Assembly (NCBI GenBank): GCA_002737595.1
Contig: NSHZ01000012.1
Coordinates: forward strand, 1 to 25,594
From: Actinomycetota bacterium
Lineage (GTDB): Bacteria > Actinomycetota > Actinomycetes > Nanopelagicales > Nanopelagicaceae
DNA: 25,594 nucleotides
Reading direction: 5' to 3'
Shown here: in pieces, positions 6,811 to 14,945 of the stretch
Layout: every line of letters starts with the position of its first letter
Position numbering within the stretch: the stretch's first letter is position 1
The notes under the pieces: model-generated
The model's database searches: none
What the model was told of the DNA's origin: nothing
What the model saw: the letters and a program-made list of their open reading frames with translations, nothing else
Position numbers and translations under genes: made by a program

Positions 6811-7800
6811 GTGAGTTTTGAATCGGTGGATACCCGCTCGGTGGAGCCACTTTTGGGACCGATTTTGGGACGCCGACTCGGAGTTCTCGATGTGGGCTCG
6901 AACACCATCCACCTGCTCGTTGTTGATGCCCACCGCGGTGCAGCCCCGATACCAGCGACTACTCATAAGGAAGAGCTTCGCCTTACCGAGTTCCTCCTTC
7001 CCAACGGAGCCATCAGCCGAGAGGGGCGAGATCGCCTGGTTGCGGCCATTCAACGAGCAGTAGCCGCATCTGACATGCATGGCCCGGAGGAGCTACTAGC
7101 TTTTGCCACGTCGGCTCTGCGTGAGGCCGCCAATGGAGATGAGATTCTGCAGGAGATCACCAAAGAGTGCGGCATCGAGTTGCAGGTACTCTCCGGCGGC
7201 GATGAAGCCAGGCTTACCTTTCTCGCTGTCCGACGATGGTTCGGCTGGTCAAGTGGCCGTTTACTTGTCCTTGACATTGGTGGCGGATCACTTGAAGTCG
7301 CTTGTGGTACCAATGAGGAGCCTCAAGAAGCTTTCTCGCTGCCACTCGGGGCTAGCCGGCTCACAGTAACTCATCTCAAAGGCGATCCTTTTGATGCCGG
7401 TGACATCAAGAATTTGCGGCGCATGGTGCGCACATCAATTGCGGAAATAGTGCCTGAGATTCTTTCATTGGGGCAGATCGATCATCCCGTAGCTACCAGC
7501 AAAACTTTCCGCTCACTTTCACGTATTTGCGGTTCGGAACCCTCAACATCTGGACCGATGGTGCCGAGACTTCTTAAACGCGATGTGCTTGAAGATTGGT
7601 TGCCTCGTATTTTCTCTATGTCCATTCAAGAGCGCGCCAAACTGCCTGGTGTTTCGATCTCTCGTGCCAATCAACTAGTAGCCGGCGCCATCGTGGCACA
7701 CACCGCGATGGATCTACTTGATATTGAAGAACTTGAGATTTGCCCTTGGGCGTTGCGCGAAGGAATCATTCTCCGTCGATTGGATTGGCTCGATCAGTGA
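6811..7800 (+). CDS. ppx: Ppx/GppA-family exopolyphosphatase
   Basis: A 329-residue protein of the actin-like ASKHA fold that hydrolyses terminal phosphate of polyphosphate and/or pppGpp. Motifs, numbered from GTG 6811, are GVLDVGSNT (24-32, phosphate loop 1), [11 protein letters not shown] (99-109), [10 protein letters not shown] (128-137) and [10 protein letters not shown] (153-162, phosphate loop 2). Length fits the short actinobacterial Ppx class of about 310-330 residues (Rv0496-like), lacking the long C-terminal domain of E. coli Ppx. The frame is open further upstream to an ATG at 6775, but that would start within 6 bases of the divergent gene and cover its promoter. GTG 6811 follows TAAGTT by 7 bases and is preferred. 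GTGs at 6826 and 6841 are alternatives. Its TGA overlaps the next gene's GTG. Confidence 0.93.
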   Translation: MSFESVDTRSVEPLLGPILGRRLGVLDVGSNTIHLLVVDAHRGAAPIPATTHKEELRLTEFLLPNGAISREGRDRLVAAIQRAVAASDMHGPEELLAFATSALREAANGDEILQEITKECGIELQVLSGGDEARLTFLAVRRWFGWSSGRLLVLDIGGGSLEVACGTNEEPQEAFSLPLGASRLTVTHLKGDPFDAGDIKNLRRMVRTSIAEIVPEILSLGQIDHPVATSKTFRSLSRICGSEPSTSGPMVPRLLKRDVLEDWLPRIFSMSIQERAKLPGVSISRANQLVAGAIVAHTAMDLLDIEELEICPWALREGIILRRLDWLDQ

Positions 7801-8567
7801 GTACGCCAGTTGGCTTATCTAGCGCTTCCTGTTTTCCAGAGACGCTGGCAGATACCTTCGCAATCGCCAAAGAGCTTGGTTACGATGGCATTGAGATCAT
7901 GGTTTCTAATGAAATAGCTACGCAAGATACTGGCTCTATCATGCGCCTCTCTGAACATTTTGATCTCCCTGTGCTTTCTGTTCACGCTCCATGTTTATTG
8001 ATTACGCAACGCGTTTGGGGTTTAGAACCTTGGGGGAAAGTACGCAAAAGTGTGGAATTAGCGCAGCGGCTCGGTTCTCAGGTCGTGGTATTGCACCCAC
8101 CGTTTAGATGGCAGAGAAAATATGCAAAAAACTTCGCGGAAAAAATCAACGTGCTCTCTCAGGAAAGTGGCGTAGATATTGCTATCGAAAATATGTTTCC
8201 GTGGAGTGCGCGGAATCGAGAACTCACGGGTTACTTACCCGACTACTCGGTGCTCAACATAGGATATAACAATGTGACCCTAGATCTCTCGCACACGGCG
8301 ACCTCTGGCGAAGATCCGTTTGAAATAATCGCTAGGGAGAATGTGGTCCACCTCCACCTCGCCGATGGACTGGGTTCTTCCCAAGATGAACATTTGGCCC
8401 CTGGACGAGGAAGCCAACCGTGCGCCGAAGTTCTCGCCCTCCTGAAGTCATCTACCAGCTTGAAGTCCGTGGTCTTAGAAGTCTCTACGAGGCGAGTAGC
8501 CACACGTGAGGAACGCCGGGAGATCTTGGCGGAATCTCTCGCTTTCGCTCGGGCAAACCTGGAGTAG
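7797..8567 (+). CDS. Sugar-phosphate isomerase/epimerase-like TIM-barrel protein
   Basis: A 256-residue protein of the xylose-isomerase-like / AP-endonuclease-2 superfamily, an eight-stranded barrel that usually binds one to three divalent metals. Likely ligands sit at strand ends: H in VVVLHPPF, E in IAIENMFP, D and H in TLDLSHT, H in VVHLHLADG and E in SVVLEVST. The substrate is unknown. Start GTG 7797 overlaps the ppx TGA as GTGA, so translation is coupled; an in-frame ATG at 7740 lies inside ppx and is unlikely. The pair ppx plus this protein, then proC, matches the Rv0496/Rv0498/Rv0500 order of mycobacteria. Confidence 0.88.
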   Translation: MSTPVGLSSASCFPETLADTFAIAKELGYDGIEIMVSNEIATQDTGSIMRLSEHFDLPVLSVHAPCLLITQRVWGLEPWGKVRKSVELAQRLGSQVVVLHPPFRWQRKYAKNFAEKINVLSQESGVDIAIENMFPWSARNRELTGYLPDYSVLNIGYNNVTLDLSHTATSGEDPFEIIARENVVHLHLADGLGSSQDEHLAPGRGSQPCAEVLALLKSSTSLKSVVLEVSTRRVATREERREILAESLAFARANLE

Positions 8568-8587
8568 GCTTTTCAACGAGAGAGAGG
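8565..8587 (+). promoter_or_regulatory. Candidate promoter and purine-rich ribosome site for proline dehydrogenase
   Basis: TAGGCT at 8565-8570 includes the TAG stop of the preceding gene and could act as a -10. GAGAGAGAGG at 8578-8587 precedes the GTG at 8594 by 6 bases. The same decamer after the same TAGGCTT occurs before clpC (1199-1217). Confidence 0.4.
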
Positions 8588-8593
8588 CACACC

Positions 8594-9523
8594 GTGTTAC
8601 GCGACACCATCCTGGCGGCAAGTCGAAATGAAAAGCTTCGTGAATTTGTAAGTACAGGCCCGCTCACCAAAGGCGTCGTCGAACGCTTCGTGGCTGGCGA
8701 AGAACCACTCGATGTCGTAGCGACTGCTAATCGCTTAACCAATAATGGGTTAAATCTCACCGTTGATCATCTTGGTGAAGATGTACTCGATCGTGATGCG
8801 GCAACCGGAACTAAGGAAGCTTATCTCACTCTCTTAAAATTAATTTCTGAGCACCAGATGGCTAGTCATGTTGAAGTGTCGGTAAAACTCTCAGCGTTGG
8901 GTCAGGCACTTCCTGGTGATGGAGAAAAGATCGCTTTAGAAAATGCATTTGAGGTTGTACGTGCGGCAACCCAAATTGGCACTACCGTCACTTTAGACAT
9001 GGAAGATCACACCACTACTGATTCCACGTTGGGTGTTCTTCGTGAGCTTCGCAAAGAGACCCCCTCTGTAGGTGCGGTACTTCAGTCATATCTCTTACGA
9101 ACGGAAGGTGACTGCCGGGATCTGACATATGAAGGTTCTCGCGTTCGCCTCTGCAAAGGTGCTTATAAGGAACCAGCCAGTGTGGCGTTTCAATCTAAGA
9201 GTGAAGTTGATCGTTCCTATGTGCGCTGTATGCGCGTGCTGATGATGGGTGACGGTTATCCCATGCTCGCAACGCACGATCCGCGCCTTATTGAGATAGC
9301 TACTTCACTAGCGCTTCGGTCACAGCGGGCAAGTGGAACTTTTGAATATCAAATGTTGCTTGGTATCCGCCCCGATGAGCAGATTCGGTTAGCGCAGCGT
9401 GGCGAGAAGGTACGTATCTATGTCCCGTATGGGCAGGATTGGTATGGGTACCTCATGCGGAGAATGGCAGAAAGACCGGCTAACCTGACATTCTTTCTCC
9501 GTTCGCTTATCTCTAGGGGGTAG
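8594..9523 (+). CDS. Proline dehydrogenase (monofunctional)
   Basis: A 309-residue FAD enzyme oxidising L-proline to pyrroline-5-carboxylate and passing electrons to quinone, the first step in using proline for carbon, nitrogen and energy. Seen are VSVKLSALG (95-103), TLDMEDHT (133-140), RLCKGAYKEP (185-194), the ATHD motif (226-229), FEYQMLLG (250-257) and the substrate-binding end RIYVPYG with DWYGYLMRRMAER (about 274-294, arginine pair binding the proline carboxylate). Length is that of the short one-domain class, without the P5C dehydrogenase part of PutA. The start GTG 8594 is supported by GAGAGAGAGG. It is followed 2 bases later by proC, which catalyses the reverse conversion. Confidence 0.95.
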   Translation: MLRDTILAASRNEKLREFVSTGPLTKGVVERFVAGEEPLDVVATANRLTNNGLNLTVDHLGEDVLDRDAATGTKEAYLTLLKLISEHQMASHVEVSVKLSALGQALPGDGEKIALENAFEVVRAATQIGTTVTLDMEDHTTTDSTLGVLRELRKETPSVGAVLQSYLLRTEGDCRDLTYEGSRVRLCKGAYKEPASVAFQSKSEVDRSYVRCMRVLMMGDGYPMLATHDPRLIEIATSLALRSQRASGTFEYQMLLGIRPDEQIRLAQRGEKVRIYVPYGQDWYGYLMRRMAERPANLTFFLRSLISRG

Positions 9524-9525
9524 TC

Positions 9526-10329
9526 ATGACCACGATCGCCATTTTGGGCGCTGGCGTCATGGGCGAGGCACTGCTCTCTGGTTTGATGCGCTCAGGTCAT
9601 GCCCCGTCAGATGTGGTCATTACTGATACTCGCCCAGAACGTCTGGAACATCTCTGCGAAAAGTTTGGCGTGTCTAGCGCATCGAATGTGCAAGCCGTCA
9701 ACGGCGCTGAAACAGTTTTCCTCGTGGTGAAGCCGCAAGACATGGCAAACCTTTTGCGAGAGGTTGCTTCCAGTATTCACCGCGACGCACTGGTTATATC
9801 GATGGCAGCAGGTATTACTACGGTCGCACTGCAAGCTGAATTACCGTCGGGTATAGCGGTGGTGCGCGTAATGCCGAATACGCCGGCTCTGGTGGACAAG
9901 GGTATGACAGCGATCTCTCCTGGCTCTCACTGCAGCGAAGACCACCTAGCGCATGCGGAGAATTTGCTCCGTAGTATTGGAAAAGTAATTCGAATAGCCG
10001 AGAAACACCAAGATGCGGTCACCGCAATTAGCGGTTCGGGACCTGCCTATATTTACTATGTTGTTGAAGCCATGATCGAAGCCGGAGTCTTACTTGGTTT
10101 GCCACGGGCCACGGCCTCGGCCCTAACTTTGCAAACCGTCGTCGGCGCAGCCGCCATGCTCGATGAAACTGGTGAGCATCCGAGTGTTCTTCGTGAAAAT
10201 GTCACCAGCCCCGCTGGTACCACCAGCGCTGCGCTTCGTGAATTGGATGATCATAAAGTTCGCGCCGCTTTTCTCTCGGCTATGGAAGCTGCTCGTGATC
10301 GTTCACGAGAATTAGCGCAGGGCCAGTAG
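9526..10329 (+). CDS. proC: Pyrroline-5-carboxylate reductase
   Basis: A 267-residue cytoplasmic enzyme that reduces pyrroline-5-carboxylate to L-proline with NAD(P)H. It has an N-terminal Rossmann motif ILGAGVMGEALLSGL (6-20), VVKPQDM, the family segment RVMPNTPALV, and a C-terminal dimerisation domain with SGSGPAYIYY and the signature around ENVTSPAGTT. Full length. AGGGGG at 9515-9520 precedes the ATG by 5 bases, and only 2 bases separate it from the proline dehydrogenase stop. It occupies the proC position (Rv0500) in the conserved actinobacterial order. Confidence 0.97.
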   Translation: MTTIAILGAGVMGEALLSGLMRSGHAPSDVVITDTRPERLEHLCEKFGVSSASNVQAVNGAETVFLVVKPQDMANLLREVASSIHRDALVISMAAGITTVALQAELPSGIAVVRVMPNTPALVDKGMTAISPGSHCSEDHLAHAENLLRSIGKVIRIAEKHQDAVTAISGSGPAYIYYVVEAMIEAGVLLGLPRATASALTLQTVVGAAAMLDETGEHPSVLRENVTSPAGTTSAALRELDDHKVRAAFLSAMEAARDRSRELAQGQ

Positions 10330-10339
10330 TACAGGGACG

Positions 10340-10924
10340 ATGACTTTCGCCCAAGTCGCCGGCTTCACACTTCTCGTTGCCCTACTCACCATTCTTCCAG
10401 GCGCAGATGTGGCGCTGATTCTCCGTGCGGCTCGTACCGAAAGTAAACGCGTTGCATTCATCACTGGCGTGGGCATAGCGGCTGGGTGTTTAGTGTGGGG
10501 CGGCGCGACTGCAGAAGGTTTAAGCGCTCTGCTTGTGAAATATCCGCAGGCATACCGCACCATTTCAATCCTTGGTGGGCTCTACCTCCTTTGGTTGGGT
10601 TGGTCGGCGCTACGCACGACCCACGCGAAAGGCGCCACCACTACAAATCTAGGATTTAAGAGTGGGTTTCTTACCAACATTCTTAATCCGAAGGTGGGCG
10701 TCTTCTACCTCTCGCTACTCCCGCAGTTCGCCCCGCCGGGTCCTGGATTGCTCTGGCGCTCGCTCCTGCTAGCTGCCATTCATGCCTTCTTTTCACTCCT
10801 CTGGTTCACCATCTTGATCTACCTTTTTAGCAGGGAACTCCCAGGTTGGTTGGCGAGATTATTGCCATGGGTAACGAGTGCGGCGCTAACGCTCTTTGGG
10901 TTACGCACAATCTTCCTCACCTGA
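10340..10924 (+). CDS. LysE/RhtB-family amino-acid exporter
   Basis: A 194-residue integral membrane protein with about six hydrophobic segments. The start FTLLVALLTILPGADVALIL carries the LysE-family motif (LPGAD in place of the common PGP), and GFLTNILNPKVGVFYLSLLPQF is the typical second conserved block. Such proteins export amino acids or related metabolites down the proton gradient. ATG 10340 lies 10 bases after the proC stop, with AGGGA just upstream. Its place behind proline dehydrogenase and proC suggests overflow of proline or another amino acid, but the substrate cannot be read from sequence. Confidence 0.9.
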   Translation: MTFAQVAGFTLLVALLTILPGADVALILRAARTESKRVAFITGVGIAAGCLVWGGATAEGLSALLVKYPQAYRTISILGGLYLLWLGWSALRTTHAKGATTTNLGFKSGFLTNILNPKVGVFYLSLLPQFAPPGPGLLWRSLLLAAIHAFFSLLWFTILIYLFSRELPGWLARLLPWVTSAALTLFGLRTIFLT

Positions 10925-10927
10925 CCG

Positions 10928-10933
10928 TAGGCT
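10928..10933 (+). promoter_or_regulatory. -10 element for a leaderless secreted-protein gene
   Basis: TAGGCT is followed by 7 bases and the ATG at 10941 with no Shine-Dalgarno. The surrounding GACCGTAGGCTCA is identical to the element at 6785-6776 on the minus strand. Confidence 0.5.
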
Positions 10934-10940
10934 CAGCCCC

Positions 10941-12305
10941 ATGAAACGCACTCACACCGTACGGCTGGCTGCATCTGCGGCCTTCTTCGTGCTGCTGAGT
11001 AGTGCACTCACCCACGCCGAAGCGGCCACTTCACTTTCGAAGACTCTGACGATTGGAGTCGATGATGATGCGGCAATTGCCCTTTCAACCAAGAACGGTT
11101 GGATCCTGGCCGGTACCACTTTTGAGAGCAGCGAAAGTTCGACTGTTTTTACAGATCGTGCACTTGGAGGAAGTGACATTTGGATAGCAAGCCTAGATGC
11201 CACACTTGCTCCAGCATGGAGTCATCGGGTTGGTACGGTTCAGGACGATATTTTTGGTGGCGCAGCTCTAGATCAAAGTGGAAACATTTGGCTTGTTGGT
11301 TCGTCGCAAAGTGAGAGTGTTACAGCCACTCCGATTGTAATGACGACTCCTACGCCCACCACTATCGGTCCAGGAAATACCCCGATCACTGTTAATCCTG
11401 ATGGGGTTTCGCTCGCTTCGCCACTAGTGGCAGCGCCAAGGCCGCTAAGCCAACTTTTTATTCAAGGAGTGCGCTCCGATGGCAGTGCACTACTTAAGAG
11501 CACAATTACTTTTGGTGCAAAGTATGCAGTGGTGCCCACCGGAGTGGTTTCTGATACCACTGGGCTCTGGATTGCCGGTACCATCTTGACACTTGAGAGT
11601 AAGGCAATACGAGGGTTTTATCTGAATTGTGATTTTGCTCTGCAATGTAAGGCGCCAATTTATCTAGGAAAGAGTGGAACATCGATTCGAAGTACTGCAT
11701 TGAGTGCGGGAAATTTATTAGTGGCCGGATCAACCACTGATGCATGGAAAGGCAAACCTGCCATCGGCAAGGTAGACGCCCTAGCATTGGTGATTAATGC
11801 GAAGAGCGGGGCCATTACGCAAACTCTACGAAGTGGAAATTCTGGCACTCAGCGATCGTGGGAGAGTGGAGCTTTCGTTAATGGCGGAGCAGTTCTTGCC
11901 GGCACTGTCGATTATGGAAAGAAGATGGAGATTGTCACTACGACATTCTCCAAGGTAGGGGCGGTGGTCAGCACACGGCGGTGGCTCGGATCTCCTCCGG
12001 TGGCTCTGGCACCCAGGACGGGTGGCGCAATAGCGCTCGCCTTTTCGGTAAGCCCAAGTGAGCTTAAAGTCATCTCGCCGCCCACCAAAGGGGTGGGCCT
12101 TGATGCGCTCTCGGTGAGCCTTTCAGCAAGCAAATCGGGTATACGTACGCTCAGCGCCTCTCAGGTGACTCCGAGAGTGGGAGATCAACCCCTGCTCGCA
12201 CTGGCGGCCAATGCCACTGGATTGCTCATGGTTTCAGGCGCTGGCGCCGGGCCTCTCTTGCTCGACTTCTACCCGGATTCGGGTTCCAGGGCGGTAAAGC
12301 GATAG
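10941..12305 (+). CDS. Secreted propeller-like repeat protein, function unknown
   Basis: A 454-residue exported protein. It starts [20 protein letters not shown] and has a clear signal peptide likely cut after SALTHAEA. The mature part has repeated beta-rich blocks of the type [36 protein letters not shown] and GAVLAGTV, each followed by a polar loop, which suggests a beta-propeller related to SBBP/YncE-like repeats. A Thr/Pro-rich linker ([14 protein letters not shown]) interrupts it near residue 140. No catalytic motif or membrane anchor is visible. The start at 10941 is chosen because the signal peptide begins there and TAGGCT lies 7 bases upstream. It is followed 31 bases later by bS22, so the ribosomal gene may be transcribed with it. 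Confidence 0.8.
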   Translation: MKRTHTVRLAASAAFFVLLSSALTHAEAATSLSKTLTIGVDDDAAIALSTKNGWILAGTTFESSESSTVFTDRALGGSDIWIASLDATLAPAWSHRVGTVQDDIFGGAALDQSGNIWLVGSSQSESVTATPIVMTTPTPTTIGPGNTPITVNPDGVSLASPLVAAPRPLSQLFIQGVRSDGSALLKSTITFGAKYAVVPTGVVSDTTGLWIAGTILTLESKAIRGFYLNCDFALQCKAPIYLGKSGTSIRSTALSAGNLLVAGSTTDAWKGKPAIGKVDALALVINAKSGAITQTLRSGNSGTQRSWESGAFVNGGAVLAGTVDYGKKMEIVTTTFSKVGAVVSTRRWLGSPPVALAPRTGGAIALAFSVSPSELKVISPPTKGVGLDALSVSLSASKSGIRTLSASQVTPRVGDQPLLALAANATGLLMVSGAGAGPLLLDFYPDSGSRAVKR

Positions 12306-12336
12306 CCTGACGCTTTCAGCAACGAAAGGTTTACTC

Positions 12337-12435
12337 GTGGGTTCAGTCATCAAGAAGCGTCGCAAGCGGATGGCCAAGAAGAAGCACCGCAAGCTTCTTA
12401 AGAAGACTCGAATTCAACGACGTAACAAGGTTTAG
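12337..12435 (+). CDS. Small ribosomal subunit protein bS22 (AURKAIP1/COX24-like)
   Basis: A 32-residue, extremely basic peptide beginning [20 protein letters not shown] and ending RRNKV, which is the bS22 sequence known on the mycobacterial 30S subunit near the decoding site and shares the AURKAIP1/COX24 domain of mitochondrial ribosomes. It starts at GTG 12337 and stops with TAG at 12433-12435. GAAAGG at 12324-12329 is 7 bases upstream. It lies between proC and the epimerase, the same slot as Rv0500B between proC and Rv0501. TAGCCT at 12303-12308, overlapping the stop of the preceding gene, could give it its own promoter. Confidence 0.93.
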   Translation: MGSVIKKRRKRMAKKKHRKLLKKTRIQRRNKV

Positions 12436-12476
12436 TCAGCGAAGAATCTGAGCTGCTTCTCAGTCTCAGTATCAGC

Positions 12477-14858
12477 CTAAGCCGCAAGCCAGAGTAGGCC
12501 GAGTGGGCTTCCAACAAGGAGGCCAGGTTTGCTGCTGACTCTGGCCCACATTGCTCCCCGACTCTGCGTCGTATCCACTCCGGAGATGAGTTTTCCGTTT
12601 CCGCTTGCTAGTGCCGCCGAACAGAGGCGACCTTGGCAGCCGAATGCCACATTGCTGCCATCAATAGCTAATGGCAACGTAGGTACACCTAATCCCGCAG
12701 TAATCACCTGAGAAGTTTCACTGGCAGTGAATTCTTTATAGAAGAGAGTGTCGGCGCTCGGGGTGCCCGCCCCTTTTGTGGATGCCGCAAGCCATGTTCC
12801 GTAAACCTTGGTGCCGACTGCTCCGATAGCTACGCCGTATCCAGCGACGGGGAATCGTGCATCTGCGGCATCAACAGTCTCAAACTTCCAATCTGTCGGA
12901 TTTGCTGATGCACGGACTGCATGTCGCACATCGCCTTGCGTCGCTTTGCGATCTCGGTCAATGGTGATTACTGAATCGTAAATAAGATGCACGCTCTTTC
13001 CTACTGCCGTGGCTGCTAAATGAAAAGCCACATCACCGGTTGTGCGCCCCTCTGTCTTGCGATCTCCATCGACAAGTTCGTACTGCCACGTCTTCCCACT
13101 TTGAAGAGCACCCAAGAGAATTCCTTGACTATCGTCTCGATAGTAAACTTGGAGACCGGCAGGAGTGGCGACACATGCATTGCTCACGTTGACATCGCTC
13201 TTAGTGCGTACTCGTATCGGATCCTCGACAGGTTGAGTGAGCAGACCATTTCCATCCACAATCTCATAACTCCACTTCTTTCCGTCGAACGCTGCATGGC
13301 GGAGATCTTTATCCTCCATATCTGAATAAAAAATATGGAGAACTTGGCTTTTGACCGGACCCGTGACGCATGTGCTCAGGGCTCCATCGAGATTATTTGT
13401 AGTGGTGCCTCCAATTACAGAGTTTCCATCAATAGTTTCGATGACCCACTTCTTATTGACCAAAGTGGCGCGCTTGAGATAACCGGTGCGCCTATCGTTA
13501 TAAACAAAGACAGTTTGATTTCGCCAGGTGGTCGCTGCTGCAAAGGAAGGATCGGCCCCAATGTCGATAGTGGAGGCCCTCCAGCTGAGTTGTGGGGTAA
13601 TTGGACCAGCCGCTGCGGCCACGCTGGTCCCTAAAGGATTTACCGCTCTGATGGCAAATGTATACGCGGTACCGACTTTAAGGTTTGGAATTGTAATTGG
13701 AGAACGCTCGACCTTTGTTAAGGCTGCTCCGGGCATCGTGGTTACTTCGTATCCCGAAACTTGAGTGATTCGAGCATCAGCGGGAGGGTCAAAATTAATC
13801 ATCACCGAACGATCACCCACGAGTGCGGATACATTCCGCGGTGGCGAAGGAAGTGTGGTGACGGCGCCTGCCGGAGGCTTGGTACGCAAGTCTTCAAGCA
13901 TGGCTGCCGCAATAGGACCCACGTCGTGGATAACTTCGCCAGCGTCTAATTGCGGGGACATGAGGGAGTTCTTATCTCCGCTTGGAAATGTGCTCTCATC
14001 AAGGTGGCTCACTGATGAACCATCGTCGTAGCGAGTAGGCGAATAAATCTTGGGTTTGATTCCGTTGTTAGCAGCGATTCCTAAGGCTCCACCCCAGTAG
14101 AGAGTGTTTGTAAGTGCGCGACCCAGCTCAACTGAGGGCGTTGGCAAATCAGAGAGTCGCTTGTCATCAACAGTTCGAGCGAAAGCGTCGTAAGCAGTTG
14201 GTTTATCAAGTGTTCCAATTCCGGAATAAGGATCGTATGTGTCGGAAGAGAGAAATCCGAGGCCATGACAGAGTTCGTGAAGGACGACGGTGACTAAGTC
14301 GTATCTCCCAAAAGATGGCCGACCATCGGTGCCGAAATACCACACAGTGCCCGATGAAAAGCGCGCCACAATTTCCGCACTTGAGGGGTCGAGATCTTTC
14401 CCAGCAATGGCATTGGCAAGGGCGGATGGATAGTAGAGATCTTTATCCGGTGCGTTAGTAAAACCACTGTAATAATTTCCAGGCCTTGCAGAGCCCAGCA
14501 CGCCTGCGCCTAGGTTAGACCAGGTGGCGTCGATCGTTACTGGCACATTTGAAGGGAAGAGGTCAGCCCAGATACCCACGGCGGCATCGAAAGCGACTTT
14601 GGCTTGCTCGGGAAAATTTGTGTACCGCACTGTGATACTCGTCGGCTTGGATACTGCCCGTTTCTCGCGCGGAAGTGGAGCATCCGGGGCGAACTCATTG
14701 GCAAGCCCACCGGCGTAGAGGTAGCCCCACTTAAGGGCTGGCTTGGTCTGTGCGGAGAGCGCTTGGGCGGGGGATATCGGAAACGTGCTGAGAAGGGAGA
14801 GCAGTAGAGCTCCGGTAATGAGCCCCGCGCGAGCTCTGTTCAGGTGACGACTGAGCAT
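12477..14858 (-). CDS. Secreted zinc-metalloprotease-like protein with FN3 and repeat domain
   Basis: A 793-residue exported protein, numbered from ATG 14858. Signal peptide: basic start, hydrophobic GLITGALLLSLLSTF, probable cut after AQA. The catalytic domain has HELCHGLGF (194-202), a zinc-protease HExxHxxG motif; the usual third metzincin ligand (H/D three residues after the G) is serine, so the third ligand must lie elsewhere. A fibronectin-III-like domain (PRNVSALVGDRSVMINF to about 430) follows. The remainder is a beta-rich region with four W-x-x-E-x-x-D repeats (KKWVIETIDG, KKWSYEIVDG, KTWQYELVDG, TDWKFETVDA), probably a propeller that binds a surface or glycan. An upstream ATG at 14900 gives a poor signal peptide, whereas 14858 follows TACCGT by 7 bases. 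It interrupts the conserved order between bS22 and the epimerase. Substrate unknown. Confidence 0.82.
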   Translation of the reverse strand: MLSRHLNRARAGLITGALLLSLLSTFPISPAQALSAQTKPALKWGYLYAGGLANEFAPDAPLPREKRAVSKPTSITVRYTNFPEQAKVAFDAAVGIWADLFPSNVPVTIDATWSNLGAGVLGSARPGNYYSGFTNAPDKDLYYPSALANAIAGKDLDPSSAEIVARFSSGTVWYFGTDGRPSFGRYDLVTVVLHELCHGLGFLSSDTYDPYSGIGTLDKPTAYDAFARTVDDKRLSDLPTPSVELGRALTNTLYWGGALGIAANNGIKPKIYSPTRYDDGSSVSHLDESTFPSGDKNSLMSPQLDAGEVIHDVGPIAAAMLEDLRTKPPAGAVTTLPSPPRNVSALVGDRSVMINFDPPADARITQVSGYEVTTMPGAALTKVERSPITIPNLKVGTAYTFAIRAVNPLGTSVAAAAGPITPQLSWRASTIDIGADPSFAAATTWRNQTVFVYNDRRTGYLKRATLVNKKWVIETIDGNSVIGGTTTNNLDGALSTCVTGPVKSQVLHIFYSDMEDKDLRHAAFDGKKWSYEIVDGNGLLTQPVEDPIRVRTKSDVNVSNACVATPAGLQVYYRDDSQGILLGALQSGKTWQYELVDGDRKTEGRTTGDVAFHLAATAVGKSVHLIYDSVITIDRDRKATQGDVRHAVRASANPTDWKFETVDAADARFPVAGYGVAIGAVGTKVYGTWLAASTKGAGTPSADTLFYKEFTASETSQVITAGLGVPTLPLAIDGSNVAFGCQGRLCSAALASGNGKLISGVDTTQSRGAMWARVSSKPGLLVGSPLGLLWLAA

Positions 14859-14865
14859 GAAGGTG

Positions 14866-14871
14866 ACGGTA
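14866..14871 (-). promoter_or_regulatory. -10 element for the leaderless metalloprotease gene
   Basis: On the minus strand TACCGT (14871-14866, TANNNT) is followed by 7 bases and ATG at 14858. There is no Shine-Dalgarno. The geometry equals that before 6811 and 10941. No TTGACA-like -35 is visible. Confidence 0.35.
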
Positions 14872-14945
14872 TCAGCCAGAGGGGGGAGAATAAGGGGCAC
14901 CTAGGGATATCTCCCCAACTTCCCAGGGTTGAGAGGCGGAGCGTG

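Noticed and set aside
12448..12463. CTGAG/CTCAG hairpin after bS22 as a terminator
   Set aside because: Only a 5-bp stem with no following T-run on either strand; too weak to call.
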